DNA of 64,000 nucleotides, from the NCBI GenBank assembly GCA_035627835.1, contig DASPKX010000172.1, positions 1 to 64,000 of the forward strand, in the 5' to 3' direction. The notes under the pieces are model-generated. The model was not told the DNA's origin. It was given only the letters and a program-made list of their open reading frames with translations, and searched no databases. A program made the position numbers and the translations under genes. The DNA comes from DASPKX01 sp035627835 (GTDB lineage: Bacteria > Verrucomicrobiota > Verrucomicrobiia > Limisphaerales > SXQI01). This document shows positions 8,657 to 17,648 of the stretch, in pieces (the stretch's first letter is position 1; every line of letters starts with the position of its first letter).

Positions 8657-8749
8657 TTGCAAGAAATAGTTGGTGTGGGATGTCATCAAAGTCAATCCAA
8701 GCAACGTAATTGGCAATTGGACGCTTCCGCCGTTCGCCGGATTCGAGTA

Positions 8750-9889
8750 TTAAGCGCGGGGTCTGCGAGCGTGGCGCCCCACCACTTGGGTGTACAGCTC
8801 TCGGTAGGCCGCTCCCACAGCGCTGGCGCAACGATGCCGCACAGATTCTCGGATGACTGCCGGAGCAGCTAAACGTGCGCTGCCTTCCACCACAGCACGC
8901 AACTTTTCCGCCAGCGCGCCGGCATCGTTCATGCCGAACAACAAGCCAGTCCGGCCTTCGTCTATAATATCCACGCTGCCTCCCGAGCGCGAAGCGATCC
9001 CGGGCAACCCCAGTGCCATCGCCTCCATCAACGCCACAGAGCATGGTTCATTATTGCTGGGGATAATAAAGGCATGCGCTTGGCTTAGAGCTTCGATGAC
9101 TTGCTGCGTCGGACCATTCCATCGGATCACTTCGGACAAGCCCCAGTCCGCGGTCTTGCGCTTGAGTTCCTCGTTGTAAGCGCGTGAGTCATCGTCCGGA
9201 CTTACTGGGCCCCAATGGTGGAATCGCACCATTAGCCGCTCCTGGTCGGTTAATCTCCGCAGAGCTTCGAGGATGATTCCCCAGTTTTTCCAGCGCACGA
9301 TCGAGCCCACCCCCACAATGCGGAACGGTTCCCCACCCTTTCGCGCCTGGACGAGCGGGGCAGCCAGGTAACGGTCATCGAAGCAAGCGGAGACGACATG
9401 CACGCGCCTGGGTTCTTGAACAACTCCGTAATGGCCGAGCATTGCGGGTGTCAAAAAGACCGTCTCCAGCCATCCGCTCTTGGCGAGGAACCGGTAGAGC
9501 CCAGTGCGGTTCGCATAACTGTGATTGGTCGATAAGACCGGGATCTTCAACGCCGCGCCCACGCGGAGGGCGGGAAGCAACACCCCGCGGTGATGTGCAT
9601 GGAGAATGTCGGGTTGAATACGCGTGGCGATCTCCCGCAACTCACGTGTGGCCCGGAGGCCAGTGGCGATCAGCCTCAGCATGCTTGGATGCTCTCCAAG
9701 CAAATGCTCGCTCCGCTCCAGAGTGAGATCCGGTTTGCGTGTTTGTTGGAAGCGCGCGTTTACGACAGTCGTTTGGCGCACATCGCGCAAGGCAGGCGCG
9801 GTTTGCAAAGAGCGGACCACGCTGAGCGTTCCGCCTTCATCGGTGGTAACCCCAAGGATATGCAGCACATGCAAAGGTTTGGGGTTCAT
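8750..9889 (-). CDS. GT4-family glycosyltransferase
   Basis: A 379-residue GT-B glycosyltransferase. The N-terminal domain starts LHVLHILGVTTDEGGTLSVV, matching the donor/acceptor loop of GT4 enzymes. The C-terminal GT1 domain carries VGVGSIVRWKNW and the E-x7-E type motif EPCSVALMEAMALGLP, followed by ASRSGGSVDIIDEG, which positions the nucleotide-sugar. It probably transfers a hexose from a nucleotide sugar during polysaccharide or lipid-linked glycan synthesis in the cytoplasm. It is the first gene downstream of the phased CGTGYA array when read on its own strand, and has no other glycan gene beside it. Confidence 0.86.
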   Translation of the reverse strand: MNPKPLHVLHILGVTTDEGGTLSVVRSLQTAPALRDVRQTTVVNARFQQTRKPDLTLERSEHLLGEHPSMLRLIATGLRATRELREIATRIQPDILHAHHRGVLLPALRVGAALKIPVLSTNHSYANRTGLYRFLAKSGWLETVFLTPAMLGHYGVVQEPRRVHVVSACFDDRYLAAPLVQARKGGEPFRIVGVGSIVRWKNWGIILEALRRLTDQERLMVRFHHWGPVSPDDDSRAYNEELKRKTADWGLSEVIRWNGPTQQVIEALSQAHAFIIPSNNEPCSVALMEAMALGLPGIASRSGGSVDIIDEGRTGLLFGMNDAGALAEKLRAVVEGSARLAAPAVIRESVRHRCASAVGAAYRELYTQVVGRHARRPRA

Positions 9890-10044
9890 ATTCAGGCGCG
9901 CCTCTGATGAATCAAAACAAAGCTGGCCGCAACGCTTTTCCGTTCGCTAGCTCTGAAGAACACGGCGCGCGCTCCTGGGTGTAGCGTTATTCGAAGGGGC
10001 GGGGCTGTCGATCCAACTGGACGAAGGCCCCTTTTCAAAAAAAG

Positions 10045-10147
10045 CGTGCACAAAGCGTGTATTAGCGTGTTTTCCTAAGAAACTAGCGTGTACAGGATTG
10101 TGCACACAACGTGCAGATATCGTGCACAGATCGTGCTCGTGACCGTG
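10045..10147 (-). repeat. Helically phased CGTGYA (TRCACG) array
   Basis: CGTG cores begin at 10045, 10056, 10066, 10087, 10110, 10121, 10132, 10138 and 10144, with a near match (TGTGCA) at 10099. Spacing is mostly 10-12 bases, or 21. Six-base units are CGTGCA or CGTGTA in most copies. On the minus strand the unit reads TRCACG and the array points toward the GT4 start about 155 bases away. A similar array precedes the NIPSNAP gene at 52271. Confidence 0.7.
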
Positions 10148-10274
10148 TCCAAAGCACGCTTGGATGGGGTGTTGGCGGCTCGTTGGAGACGTGTCTGGCT
10201 GATCGGTTCGGCAATCATAAGCACGCGGGGTGAAGATGGTTTTGTGACCTTTCATCGTGAGCATCCTACGAGGG

Positions 10275-10301
10275 GGGGTCCGACACAGGATGTCGGACCC
10301 C
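10275..10301. repeat. Perfect 11-bp inverted repeat
   Basis: ggggtccgaca (10275-10285) and tgtcggacccc (10291-10301) flank a 5-base loop. There is no T-run after the stem in either direction, so it is not a classical terminator. Its role is unknown. Confidence 0.55.
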
Positions 10302-10500
10302 TAAAGAAAAAATGCTGGGGTGGCCGAATTTCGTAAATAACGAAGGGGAAGGAAATTTACGTAGAGGCAGCAGAGATTTGCAGAGATAGCGGAGGCAAAC
10401 AAGGGTGGCCCAAGACGCCTGTTGGGTGACCGAGCCACCAAAATGCAATGCAAGCGCAATGATGAGGCGAGAACGTCGTTGTCGCCGAGTGCGCGGGGGT

Positions 10501-10520
10501 CGACAGGAATGCCCGCGCTA
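10501..10520. repeat. Dispersed GACAGGAATGCCCGCGCT repeat, copy 1
   Basis: Shares GACAGGAATGCCCGCGCT with the copy at 28828 and is close to those at 17852 and 29432. All four lie outside genes. Confidence 0.6.
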
Positions 10521-10643
10521 CGTTCGTCGAACGGGATTTGCCCCGGGCAGGCGCAAGGAGCAGAAAGCCCGGTCCGTGACCGGCCCTACCATGAACAAAC
10601 GCAGGGGCGCAGTGACCAAGGCGGTGCGGGCGCTGATCCGTCG

Positions 10644-11471
10644 CTACCGCTTCCAGGTCTCGGGGTGCGGCTCGTGGTCATTGTTCCACCGAGCGCGGGT
10701 GGCGTGATTTGTGGAAATCCAATTTGTTTGACGCGCCGATTCAACATGGCCATCGCAGAAGAGCATGTTTCCCTGGCCGTTGTGGAGGGAACCAGGCCAG
10801 GCCGCGCGGTTTCCGCCGCAGACATCAAACGTCCCAGAACTGCTGAATATTTTCCCCGGAGGAAAGCCAGGCGGGGGGTTTCCTGCCCGCCCCGACGCCA
10901 CGTCCCCCGCCGCAATCATATCTGAAGGCGCCTTTACGCGAGATTCCGGAGTGGGCGTGTTCCCATTGCTCCCTCCTAAACCAAGATCTTCGGGCGCCTG
11001 GAGCTGCCCAGTGCCGGAGCCGTTGTAGGCGTACTGACCGTTGCCGCGGCCTCCATCCGGCGTGGTTAGAATTTGCGGACATCGAAGCTTGCGCATCTTT
11101 AGAAGGCTGACCGTTGAGCTGTCGACCACTCCGATGTGGGGCGCCAATTGCATCTTCCAATCATCCATCTGTAGCAGGCCGTACACGTCGTTGAGCGTTA
11201 GTGTGCTAAGGCCAAGGCTCTGCGGATATGCGTCACTTTCATCGAGCAGCATCCGGATGCCTAAGCCTAAATCTCGCAGGTTGCCTCGGCACTCAGTGGC
11301 CACCGCCGCCGTCCTGGCTTTAGACAACCCCGGCAAGAGCATACTGGCGAGGAGTCCAATTATTGTGACGACAACAAGCAGCTCTACAAAAGTGAATGCG
11401 TTCCTGAGTTGTCTCCGGGCGACACGCTGCAACCCAAGCGCCTTCTGATTTTGCGCATTACGATGTATCAT
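10644..11471 (-). CDS. Orphan type II/IV pseudopilin-like protein (copy A)
   Basis: About 275 residues. It starts with a prepilin leader and hydrophobic helix: FTFVELLVVVTIIGLL, with the conserved Glu at +5. The residue before the cleavage site is Ala rather than the usual Gly. The C-terminal globular domain ends with SLHNGQGNMLFCDGHV, the H...DG motif of the PVC pseudopilin-like family (DUF1559-related). No secretion ATPase or secretin gene is nearby, as usual for these expanded orphan sets. It is last in a minus-strand run after a beta-propeller gene, as is its partner at 23488. ATG 11471 is chosen; in-frame ATGs at 11489 and 11549 are possible. Function is probably surface display or assembly. 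Confidence 0.8.
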   Translation of the reverse strand: MIHRNAQNQKALGLQRVARRQLRNAFTFVELLVVVTIIGLLASMLLPGLSKARTAAVATECRGNLRDLGLGIRMLLDESDAYPQSLGLSTLTLNDVYGLLQMDDWKMQLAPHIGVVDSSTVSLLKMRKLRCPQILTTPDGGRGNGQYAYNGSGTGQLQAPEDLGLGGSNGNTPTPESRVKAPSDMIAAGDVASGRAGNPPPGFPPGKIFSSSGTFDVCGGNRAAWPGSLHNGQGNMLFCDGHVESARQTNWISTNHATRARWNNDHEPHPETWKR

Positions 11472-11557
11472 CTTTGATGGCGAAACCATCTTCCCCGCAG
11501 TCTCGACCGTGCGGATTGTTGTCGGACCGTTCGTGTGCGGAGAACGCAATAGCGGGA

Positions 11558-13186
11558 TTAGAATTGTTCTCGGAGTCGGAAATACTTCCTTCGTCCGCCA
11601 GTATGGACCCTAACAGAGTATTGATCCCCAGAGACCGCCGGAACCTGGTCAACCGGGACCCAATTTGTTGACAGAAGCCCCTCGCTACTCTCCAAAACAT
11701 GATCAGAAGCGCGGAGCCACAGCAGCCGAACTGCATCGTCGCTGACTGTCTCTATCCTTAGGAAGGCACGATTTGTCGAATGGTCGCTGAGACGCGCGAC
11801 GAAGAACGTAGGAGGCGGAGAGAAGTCCTGATTGTGCGCGCCGGTAAGCTCCGTGTCACCCAAAAGAACTCTCCCGCGCACTGTGCCACCAAGGAATATT
11901 CCGCCATCTGGATGCAAATAGATTTGGTCCGGCGCGCTAATGGATACTGGGTAATACCGGAAATCTCGCGGTCGAAAGGCTGCCTCCAAACCGCGCGTTT
12001 GCGCTGCCCATTTTACGAGACCGCTTGGAGCGTACTTGACGATGTATATCTCCGTTTCGGCGATAGTATTTAGACTGAAGGAGCCGAGCTTGAGCGAGCC
12101 CAGTTCCCGATCGGCATTTCCGGCAGAGTCGAATTGGGTGGTGAATGTTCCAGTTGCAAAGATGTTCCCCTTGGAGTCAATAACTGCCTTTCGAGCCGGT
12201 GGAGCTTTCCAGAGCGATTGACCGTCTGGACTTAATTTTTCGAAACCTTCAGGAAAATATATATTCCCCTCGGCATCAGTAATTATCACGCCGGTGCCCG
12301 GCACTCCCGGGCGGCTCCAGAGGCACTTGCCATCAGGGTCGAATTTGACAGCAAACTGAGAATGGTTTCCGTCGATCTGTCCGCCCGCATAAGAATAAGT
12401 TCCGGAAACGGCTGAGCAGATAACATTCCCAGCGGGATCAACGGCAAGTCCTCTCGGATTGCCAAAGCTCGGATCAGCATTAACGAAGGTCTGCGCCCAT
12501 ACGGTTTCTCCATTCGCATCAAGTTTTACGAGAAATAGATTTCGAGCGGTGCTTGGAGAAGTGGCTGGAAGAGATATACCCCCGAACTGTGCTGAACCAC
12601 GTGAGTAATAGCCCCATATCACCAAGCCTCCTTCTGGGGTGGCTACCATCCCAAAGGGCAACACATATAAGGAGGTTCCGAGCAGCTTTACGGATTCGAC
12701 CACGCCTGACTCTGGCGACAGCCTGGCGATATATGCACCACCCGTTCCTTCTGTGGAGATGCCTTTGGAGGAAAAGTAGCTTGAGGGCACGGCAAGGCTT
12801 GTTGGAATGCTCGCGTCGGCTATCGAGCCTGCGACCAGAATGTTAGAGCTGGTCACGACGAGCGCGCGAACACCAGGCAATAATCGATGGTGCCAGAGCA
12901 CCTCTCCGGAAGGTGACACTTTTAGAACCAGATTGCTTCTGGTCGGAAGGGGGTCCGGTTGATCAATATGACGGTAAGCGGCGAAGACATTGCCGCCAGC
13001 GTCCATAACCGATGCGCGAAACGAGTCCTCCTTTTTGAAACTAGTGAGAGGCCGCGCCCATGTGAAGTTGTTTGTTTCGATGGCTAGCAAGGAAACAGGA
13101 GAGAGCAATACGGCCGTAGTCAGGCAAATGAACGCTGCCCGAACCCAGACGGGTAGGCACACAATTGTCAAGATCGAGGATTGCAT
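11558..13186 (-). CDS. Secreted beta-propeller (SBBP-like) protein with shared C-terminal module (copy A)
   Basis: A 542-residue protein with a long N-terminal signal segment (hydrophobic about residues 15-35). The body is made of repeats alternating VLKVSPSGEVLWH-like and DAxGNVFAAY-like strands, such as VKLDANGETVWAQ and VDPAGNVICSA. This is the pattern of SBBP-type beta-propellers. The last about 65 residues (VRLLW...HVLESS...W...KYFRLREQF) match the C-terminal module of three other secreted proteins in the window. It lies 63 bases after the Asp-box gene and 86 before the pseudopilin gene, so the three are probably one unit. A protein of the same build lies at 24321. Extracellular location is well supported; ligand unknown. 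Confidence 0.78.
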   Translation of the reverse strand: MQSSILTIVCLPVWVRAAFICLTTAVLLSPVSLLAIETNNFTWARPLTSFKKEDSFRASVMDAGGNVFAAYRHIDQPDPLPTRSNLVLKVSPSGEVLWHHRLLPGVRALVVTSSNILVAGSIADASIPTSLAVPSSYFSSKGISTEGTGGAYIARLSPESGVVESVKLLGTSLYVLPFGMVATPEGGLVIWGYYSRGSAQFGGISLPATSPSTARNLFLVKLDANGETVWAQTFVNADPSFGNPRGLAVDPAGNVICSAVSGTYSYAGGQIDGNHSQFAVKFDPDGKCLWSRPGVPGTGVIITDAEGNIYFPEGFEKLSPDGQSLWKAPPARKAVIDSKGNIFATGTFTTQFDSAGNADRELGSLKLGSFSLNTIAETEIYIVKYAPSGLVKWAAQTRGLEAAFRPRDFRYYPVSISAPDQIYLHPDGGIFLGGTVRGRVLLGDTELTGAHNQDFSPPPTFFVARLSDHSTNRAFLRIETVSDDAVRLLWLRASDHVLESSEGLLSTNWVPVDQVPAVSGDQYSVRVHTGGRRKYFRLREQF

Positions 13187-13249
13187 ACGGCTTGATTTAG
13201 GCGTCCGCGCGCAAGGGCATGACCATCAGGTTTAGCGGCTTAAAGCGCC

Positions 13250-14542
13250 TCAAGGAGTGAACCGCTTTACAAACCAGGTCCTCGGTGTGGTAGAACTGGT
13301 CCGATACGTTCCGTTGACGTAAACGTGACCGGCAGCGTCGGCTGTAATGGATGCTGCGCTTGCAGAGCCATTATCCGGGCATTCCGGAGAAACGGCGTGA
13401 ACAGTATAATTCCAGGCGCCTGAAACGGTCTCTCGCAGTTGGACAACTGTGGCTGTGCTCAAGTAGTAAGTTGATCGTTTAGAAACGGGATACTCCCTGA
13501 GAATCTGCCCAGCGATCCAAACATTTCCGGCGGAGTCAACAGTCAAGTCCCAAGGCACAGGCTGACGGCCCTCATGCCAAGGCCCAAAAATCGTCTTCCA
13601 AGTTTCGCCTCCATCCGCGCTCATTCGAACGACCCAAGGAGAAATCCAGCTTTCGTCCCAACTGCCTGCGTCACCGAGAACAAAGATCCTTCCCAAGGCA
13701 TCGACGGTGACTTTGCGCGCGCGGGAAGAGCCCCGGCTTGACGGCAGCCATGAGTCTTTCGTTTGCCAACTTTGTCCACCATCGCGGCTGCGAAGGACGG
13801 TCCAAAGCCCAGCGCTCCCATTCCCCCGCGAACCAACGACAAACAAGCCTCCATTTGGTCCTGCGGCTTCAGCCACCCCACTGGCCCACACCATGTTTTC
13901 CCCAGTGCTAAGCGACGAAGCTCTAGTTGACCTGAAGAGATCCTGCGTATTCCAGTTGTATCCGCCATCAGAGCTGGTTTGAACAATCCAGTGCGAGTAA
14001 TTGCCCGCGTCGAAAGCAAAACCGCAAACGACGATTGTCCCAGCCTCCGTCACCGTGAGCCCCCGCGCCTGCGCGGTGCTTCCTCCGAGCGTGAAGTCGC
14101 GAACTGTGGACCAGGTGCTCCCGCCGTCGCCGCTACGCCTAATCAGCCACGCGGATTGCGCAGTGTTCAAACGATAATCGCCGGCGCTATACAGGGCGCC
14201 GTTTCTGTCCATTGCGAGTGAGAAGATGGTTTGACCTGCGACGTCGAGCCCTTCGAGCAACCCCTCTTGGTCCGGCATCGGCTGGTGCAAACGGTGAAGC
14301 TTCTCGGGCATGCTGTCGACAGGGTCGAGGGTTTTTCCAGTCACGATCAGGTTCGGTAGGTACGCAGAGGTTGTGAGAGGATCGACGATCAGAGAGCGAT
14401 TGGCTCCATTGGCGCTGCCGCTCAGTTCGAGAATGCTTTCCCAAGTCTGGGCCGTGGTGTTGGTAGTTGTTAAGAAGACCAGGGCCAAGGTTAGCACCTT
14501 AAGGTTTCCGACTAATCTCCTCATGTGACGCTGTGAAATCAT
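13250..14542 (-). CDS. Secreted Asp-box (BNR/sialidase-like) repeat protein
   Basis: A 430-residue exported protein; the signal peptide covers about residues 8-31. At least four Asp-box motifs (S-x-D-G-G-x-x-W) are visible: SGDGGSTWST, SSDGGYNWNT, SRDGGQSWQT and SADGGETWKT, spaced 50-80 residues apart, which predicts a beta-propeller. Sialidase catalytic residues (Arg triad, nucleophilic Tyr) cannot be picked out, so a binding rather than a hydrolytic role is more likely. It follows the Ser/Thr kinase gene on the same strand after 259 bases and precedes the SBBP-type propeller gene. Expression under the adjacent ECF sigma factor is inferred from position. Confidence 0.78.
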   Translation of the reverse strand: MISQRHMRRLVGNLKVLTLALVFLTTTNTTAQTWESILELSGSANGANRSLIVDPLTTSAYLPNLIVTGKTLDPVDSMPEKLHRLHQPMPDQEGLLEGLDVAGQTIFSLAMDRNGALYSAGDYRLNTAQSAWLIRRSGDGGSTWSTVRDFTLGGSTAQARGLTVTEAGTIVVCGFAFDAGNYSHWIVQTSSDGGYNWNTQDLFRSTRASSLSTGENMVWASGVAEAAGPNGGLFVVGSRGNGSAGLWTVLRSRDGGQSWQTKDSWLPSSRGSSRARKVTVDALGRIFVLGDAGSWDESWISPWVVRMSADGGETWKTIFGPWHEGRQPVPWDLTVDSAGNVWIAGQILREYPVSKRSTYYLSTATVVQLRETVSGAWNYTVHAVSPECPDNGSASAASITADAAGHVYVNGTYRTSSTTPRTWFVKRFTP

Positions 14543-14801
14543 GATTGTTCCAATTCGACTGAATGTTGTTGTCCTGGATTGATTGGTTTCCGAGTGTGCT
14601 GCCCTACTCCGGCTTCAGCACTCCTCATGCTGGATCAATCGCTGAGCGGGACGTGGTTTTTACAAATTTCTTTGTCGCCCCGTTTTTCGTCCGGATGTTC
14701 CGAGATTTGCCTGTCCGCAGAGCTTGCGCATGTTGAGAGAATTCGGCTCCCTTAGAGCACGGGTCGGTTCGCACGGGGCTAGACTCGACCCAGAGCGCAC
14801 C

Positions 14802-16721
14802 TCACTCCGCGGAGATCGCGATGAGCATTGGGGTGGTGATATGATGTTCAGCCACAAGATCGACGCTACTGATCTCCACTTGAGGACGAGGATTGTCCCA
14901 AGTGCGCTTGAAAAGGCGGACAGGACGTGGGCCTTCAAAGTGCGCCTTCATCGTGAAGCCCTGCCAGACAACCATGGCATTCGGAAGTTCCTTCGGCAGA
15001 TGGGAGTGTTCCCACCAGTCGCTGGCATCGATGTTGAATCGGATCGGCAGCTCGATTGACTCCCCGTCGGCAAAATGAAGGCGGTAGTGCCCGACCCGAG
15101 CGCCCGTCTTCATGCTTAAATCGTGCCCTCCGGAAGAGTGCAGGAAATGCAGCTTGGCCACCTTTTTCCCAACACGGATCGCATCAACGCGCGTGGGTAA
15201 GCTTCCCCACTCCGGGTTTTGGGAAAATAAGATCACTCCCCGCACATCGAAGATGGCGCCGCCCATGGTGTGCAGTCCGATCGGGAGCGCTCGAAGGTCA
15301 GAGCCCTCGTCCCCCTTCGATGCTTCCCAGGCCAGGGTTGAGGTATAATACGCCGAAAGATCAATGGCGCCTTCCGGCGCGACGGCAGCTCGGGGGGAGA
15401 TTCCCAGCATTTTCAAGTTTTCAGCGGCAGCCTCTTCCAAGCGCCCAAGAGCCCGCAGCAAGCTGCACCGCTGACGGTGCACTGTCATTTTCAGCGGCAA
15501 CGTATCTGGCTCCGCGCCGATGACGGATAACGCCCGGGAGCATGCCTCAAGCGCCTGCTCCATCCGCACCTTTTCCGCTTCCCACCCCGGCGCGTCTTGC
15601 CAGGTGGCAGCCTCAATCCCCCGCGGTAAAGCCGCGCTGACAGACATCAGCTTGGCGAGGTTTAAATTTTCCAAGGCGAGCCGTCGAACTTTGGCTGTTT
15701 GCTGAGCCTGCCACCACCATCCAAGAGCAATCACTGCGGCTGCGGCGGTGACCACCGCGCCCGCTCGTTGCATGAATCGAAGTTGTTTCGCCACCTTCCG
15801 CTGCCGCCGCACTGAACCTCCACTATGCAGCAATGCGAGATCGGCGTGCATTTCTTCCGCTGACGCGTATCGCTGTTTTGGATCAGGCGCACAGGCACGA
15901 AGCAACACCGCGTTGAGTTCCATGAGATCGACCGATTCGCGATCAGTCCCGATCTCGGTGAAGGGTTCCGGGAATTCGTTGCGATCCTTCCCCATGGCGG
16001 CCTCGTAAAGCACCTTTCCCAGCGCGAAGAGGTCTGCCTGAGGAGAAGTCGGCCCTTCAGGCGGGACAAACCCCTCTGTGCCCACGAATGTGTTGGCGCC
16101 TTGCGCCTCGGTGACCAGGCCGATGTCCGCCAGTTTGGGAATGCCACCGACGTAGATGATATTCGACGGTTTAACATCCCGGTGAATAAGCCCGTGCTTG
16201 TGCAGGTGCCCAAGGGCGAGGGTTAGCGCGAGCCCGAGCTGCAGGCATTCATCAAGAGGAAGACGACCGCGACGATGCAAATCCCCCGCGAGCGTCCGCG
16301 GAAGGTAGGCCTCGGCATGCTGGCCATCGAAACTCGATCCGAAACCGCCGCCTGGGAGGGAGCTTTCGGCCGCGTCCGCGAGTTCCATCACATAATAAAA
16401 CCAACCGCCCGCTTCGTCCCGGCCGACATGCAGAACATCAACGAACCCTTCATTGCTGCGTGAGAGCGGCTCAAAGCGGCGAATCCCAGCAAACTCCCGC
16501 TCGTACGGCCTCGCGTCTTTAAAATTGGCGCGATAAACGATCTTCACCGCCCGGCAAGTCCCGAGGGCGTTTCGCGCCAGCCAGACTTCGCCGTAAGCGC
16601 CCTGGCCGATTCGCCGAGCCAGATCGTGATCGGGTATCATCGGCGGGGCCGCGGGCAACTGATGCAGGGGAGATCCGCTCAAGCCGAGCCTTGCTTCAAT
16701 TTTATCACGGGTGGCGCTCAT
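14802..16721 (-). CDS. Transmembrane Ser/Thr protein kinase (copy A)
   Basis: A 639-residue Hanks-type kinase. The glycine loop GQGAYGEV is at about 39-46, the catalytic Lys is in CRAVKIV (about 70), the helix-C Glu is in YEREFAG, the catalytic loop is HRDVKPSN (about 180-187), and DIG replaces DFG (Asp about 199), so metal binding is retained. PPEG replaces APE. A transmembrane helix spans about 320-337. The extracytoplasmic part has a helical region, then a beta-rich domain (about 480-600) ending NPRPQVEISS that is shared with the kinase at 26690. The start codon overlaps the stop of a small upstream frame (ATGA at 16718-16721). It lies just downstream of an ECF sigma gene, probably its regulatory partner. 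Confidence 0.88.
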   Translation of the reverse strand: MSATRDKIEARLGLSGSPLHQLPAAPPMIPDHDLARRIGQGAYGEVWLARNALGTCRAVKIVYRANFKDARPYEREFAGIRRFEPLSRSNEGFVDVLHVGRDEAGGWFYYVMELADAAESSLPGGGFGSSFDGQHAEAYLPRTLAGDLHRRGRLPLDECLQLGLALTLALGHLHKHGLIHRDVKPSNIIYVGGIPKLADIGLVTEAQGANTFVGTEGFVPPEGPTSPQADLFALGKVLYEAAMGKDRNEFPEPFTEIGTDRESVDLMELNAVLLRACAPDPKQRYASAEEMHADLALLHSGGSVRRQRKVAKQLRFMQRAGAVVTAAAAVIALGWWWQAQQTAKVRRLALENLNLAKLMSVSAALPRGIEAATWQDAPGWEAEKVRMEQALEACSRALSVIGAEPDTLPLKMTVHRQRCSLLRALGRLEEAAAENLKMLGISPRAAVAPEGAIDLSAYYTSTLAWEASKGDEGSDLRALPIGLHTMGGAIFDVRGVILFSQNPEWGSLPTRVDAIRVGKKVAKLHFLHSSGGHDLSMKTGARVGHYRLHFADGESIELPIRFNIDASDWWEHSHLPKELPNAMVVWQGFTMKAHFEGPRPVRLFKRTWDNPRPQVEISSVDLVAEHHITTPMLIAISAE

Positions 16722-17008
16722 CGCCGCCCCATTCCCTTCTGCGTCAACTTGGCCTGAGCATAGATGCCCCGCAGCAATCTTCGCCGCACAAGGTCTGTTC
16801 CCAATCGTGGCGTCAGTCGGTTTTTCCGAAAATTCAATAGCGAGTTGCGAGTCCGAACCAAACGCGCCGGGGTAAATAGCGATTTATTCGCGAGAAACCG
16901 GGCCAGGGACCAAAACATATTAGCAATAGTCCGATGTAAACCGCCCTTTACCCTCGAGTTTTCGGGCGGAGGGAGCATCTGCGAGGTTGGTTTTTCAGCC
17001 CCGCGCAT
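16718..17008 (-). CDS. Small basic ORF between sigma factor and kinase (copy A)
   Basis: Open frame of 96 codons that starts 14 bases inside the end of the sigma gene and ends with a TGA overlapping the kinase ATG. Internal starts at 16978 and 16918 would give shorter products. The product is basic, with an amphipathic segment around MFWSLARFLANKSLF. The second cassette has an equally tightly packed small frame at 26509, with a loose W...L...TP/PT.R pattern in common. It may encode a small linker or anti-sigma-like peptide, or only serve translational coupling. Weak evidence. Confidence 0.35.
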   Translation of the reverse strand: MRGAEKPTSQMLPPPENSRVKGGLHRTIANMFWSLARFLANKSLFTPARLVRTRNSLLNFRKNRLTPRLGTDLVRRRLLRGIYAQAKLTQKGMGRR

Positions 17009-17648
17009 GGGCGGCAGTTTGTTCGAGACGTTGCACTTCCTCCTTCACTAATTTCCCGATGCGATGACAAGTCACGTAAACCTTGGGCACACTCGCGCCG
17101 GTCAGTTTGGCCACATCCCGCACACTCAGGCCCTTAATAGTGTGAAGGTGGAAAATCTGGTAATGCTCCGGGTTTGCGCGGCGGCGCACCTGTTCCATGG
17201 CCACATCGAGAATATTCTTCGTCCATTCCTCATCCCAGATTTCTTCAAGGGCATTCGCGGACGGATCGGGCAGGTCGAGGGATTCCTGGGTCGAAGTATC
17301 CAGGGTTGGTGCGGCGAAGGAGACATTCTGCGGACGACGGCGTCGAAAGCGATCCGCGATCCGGCAGCGAGTCACGTGCATCAGCCAGCCCTTGAAGGAG
17401 CAAACCTTTGGGTCGTATTTGAACTCCCCCATTTTCCGAGCCACACCGATGACGGTTTCCTGGACCACATCTTCAGCTTCCTGGTCGCTTAAACCTGCCC
17501 GGATGGCGGCTCCGTAGATGAGCCGCCAATACAAATCAAAGAACTCGCGCCAACTCGGTTGATCATCCAAATCGCGCAACCGCTCAATGAGCGAACGCTT
17601 TGTCGGAAGAAACTCGTGAGGAGTGGCGGCCCGCATGGAGGTGACCAT
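16995..17648 (-). CDS. ECF-type RNA polymerase sigma factor (copy A)
   Basis: A 217-residue sigma-70 family protein of the Rhodopirellula/Verrucomicrobium ECF type. Region 2 includes WREFFDLYWRLIYGAAIRAG and AEDVVQETVIG; the SFKGWLMHVTRCRIADRF segment corresponds to the -10 recognition helix. Region 4 (GLSVRDVAKLTGASVPKVYV) is a helix-turn-helix for the -35 element. No anti-sigma gene is adjacent. Instead a transmembrane Ser/Thr kinase follows, consistent with ECF groups controlled by phosphorylation. It resembles the sigma factor at 25907 at nearly every conserved position. Likely targets are the surface-protein genes downstream; this is inferred. Confidence 0.9.
   Translation of the reverse strand: MVTSMRAATPHEFLPTKRSLIERLRDLDDQPSWREFFDLYWRLIYGAAIRAGLSDQEAEDVVQETVIGVARKMGEFKYDPKVCSFKGWLMHVTRCRIADRFRRRRPQNVSFAAPTLDTSTQESLDLPDPSANALEEIWDEEWTKNILDVAMEQVRRRANPEHYQIFHLHTIKGLSVRDVAKLTGASVPKVYVTCHRIGKLVKEEVQRLEQTAAHARG

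Larger units (their letters stand above)
9890..10643. other. 754-base intergenic region rich in repeats
   Basis: No convincing gene. It contains a phased CGTGYA array (10045-10147), an 11-bp perfect hairpin (10275-10301), one copy of the dispersed GACAGGAAT repeat (10501-10520) and purine-rich tracts of the agaggcagcagag type. Short open frames here have no protein-like character. Confidence 0.6.

Noticed and set aside
9947..10264. A 105-codon minus-strand frame across the CGTGYA array
   Set aside because: Composition is repeat-derived and Cys/His-scattered, with no domain pattern; it is better explained as non-coding array DNA.
10275..10301. Strong hairpin considered as a terminator for the pseudopilin gene
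   Set aside because: It lies 340 bases past the stop codon and the T-run is on the wrong side of the stem for that strand.
10422..10925. Plus-strand frame of 167 codons running into the pseudopilin gene
   Set aside because: Its second half is antisense to the pseudopilin and its first half contains a dispersed repeat; there is no protein-like pattern.
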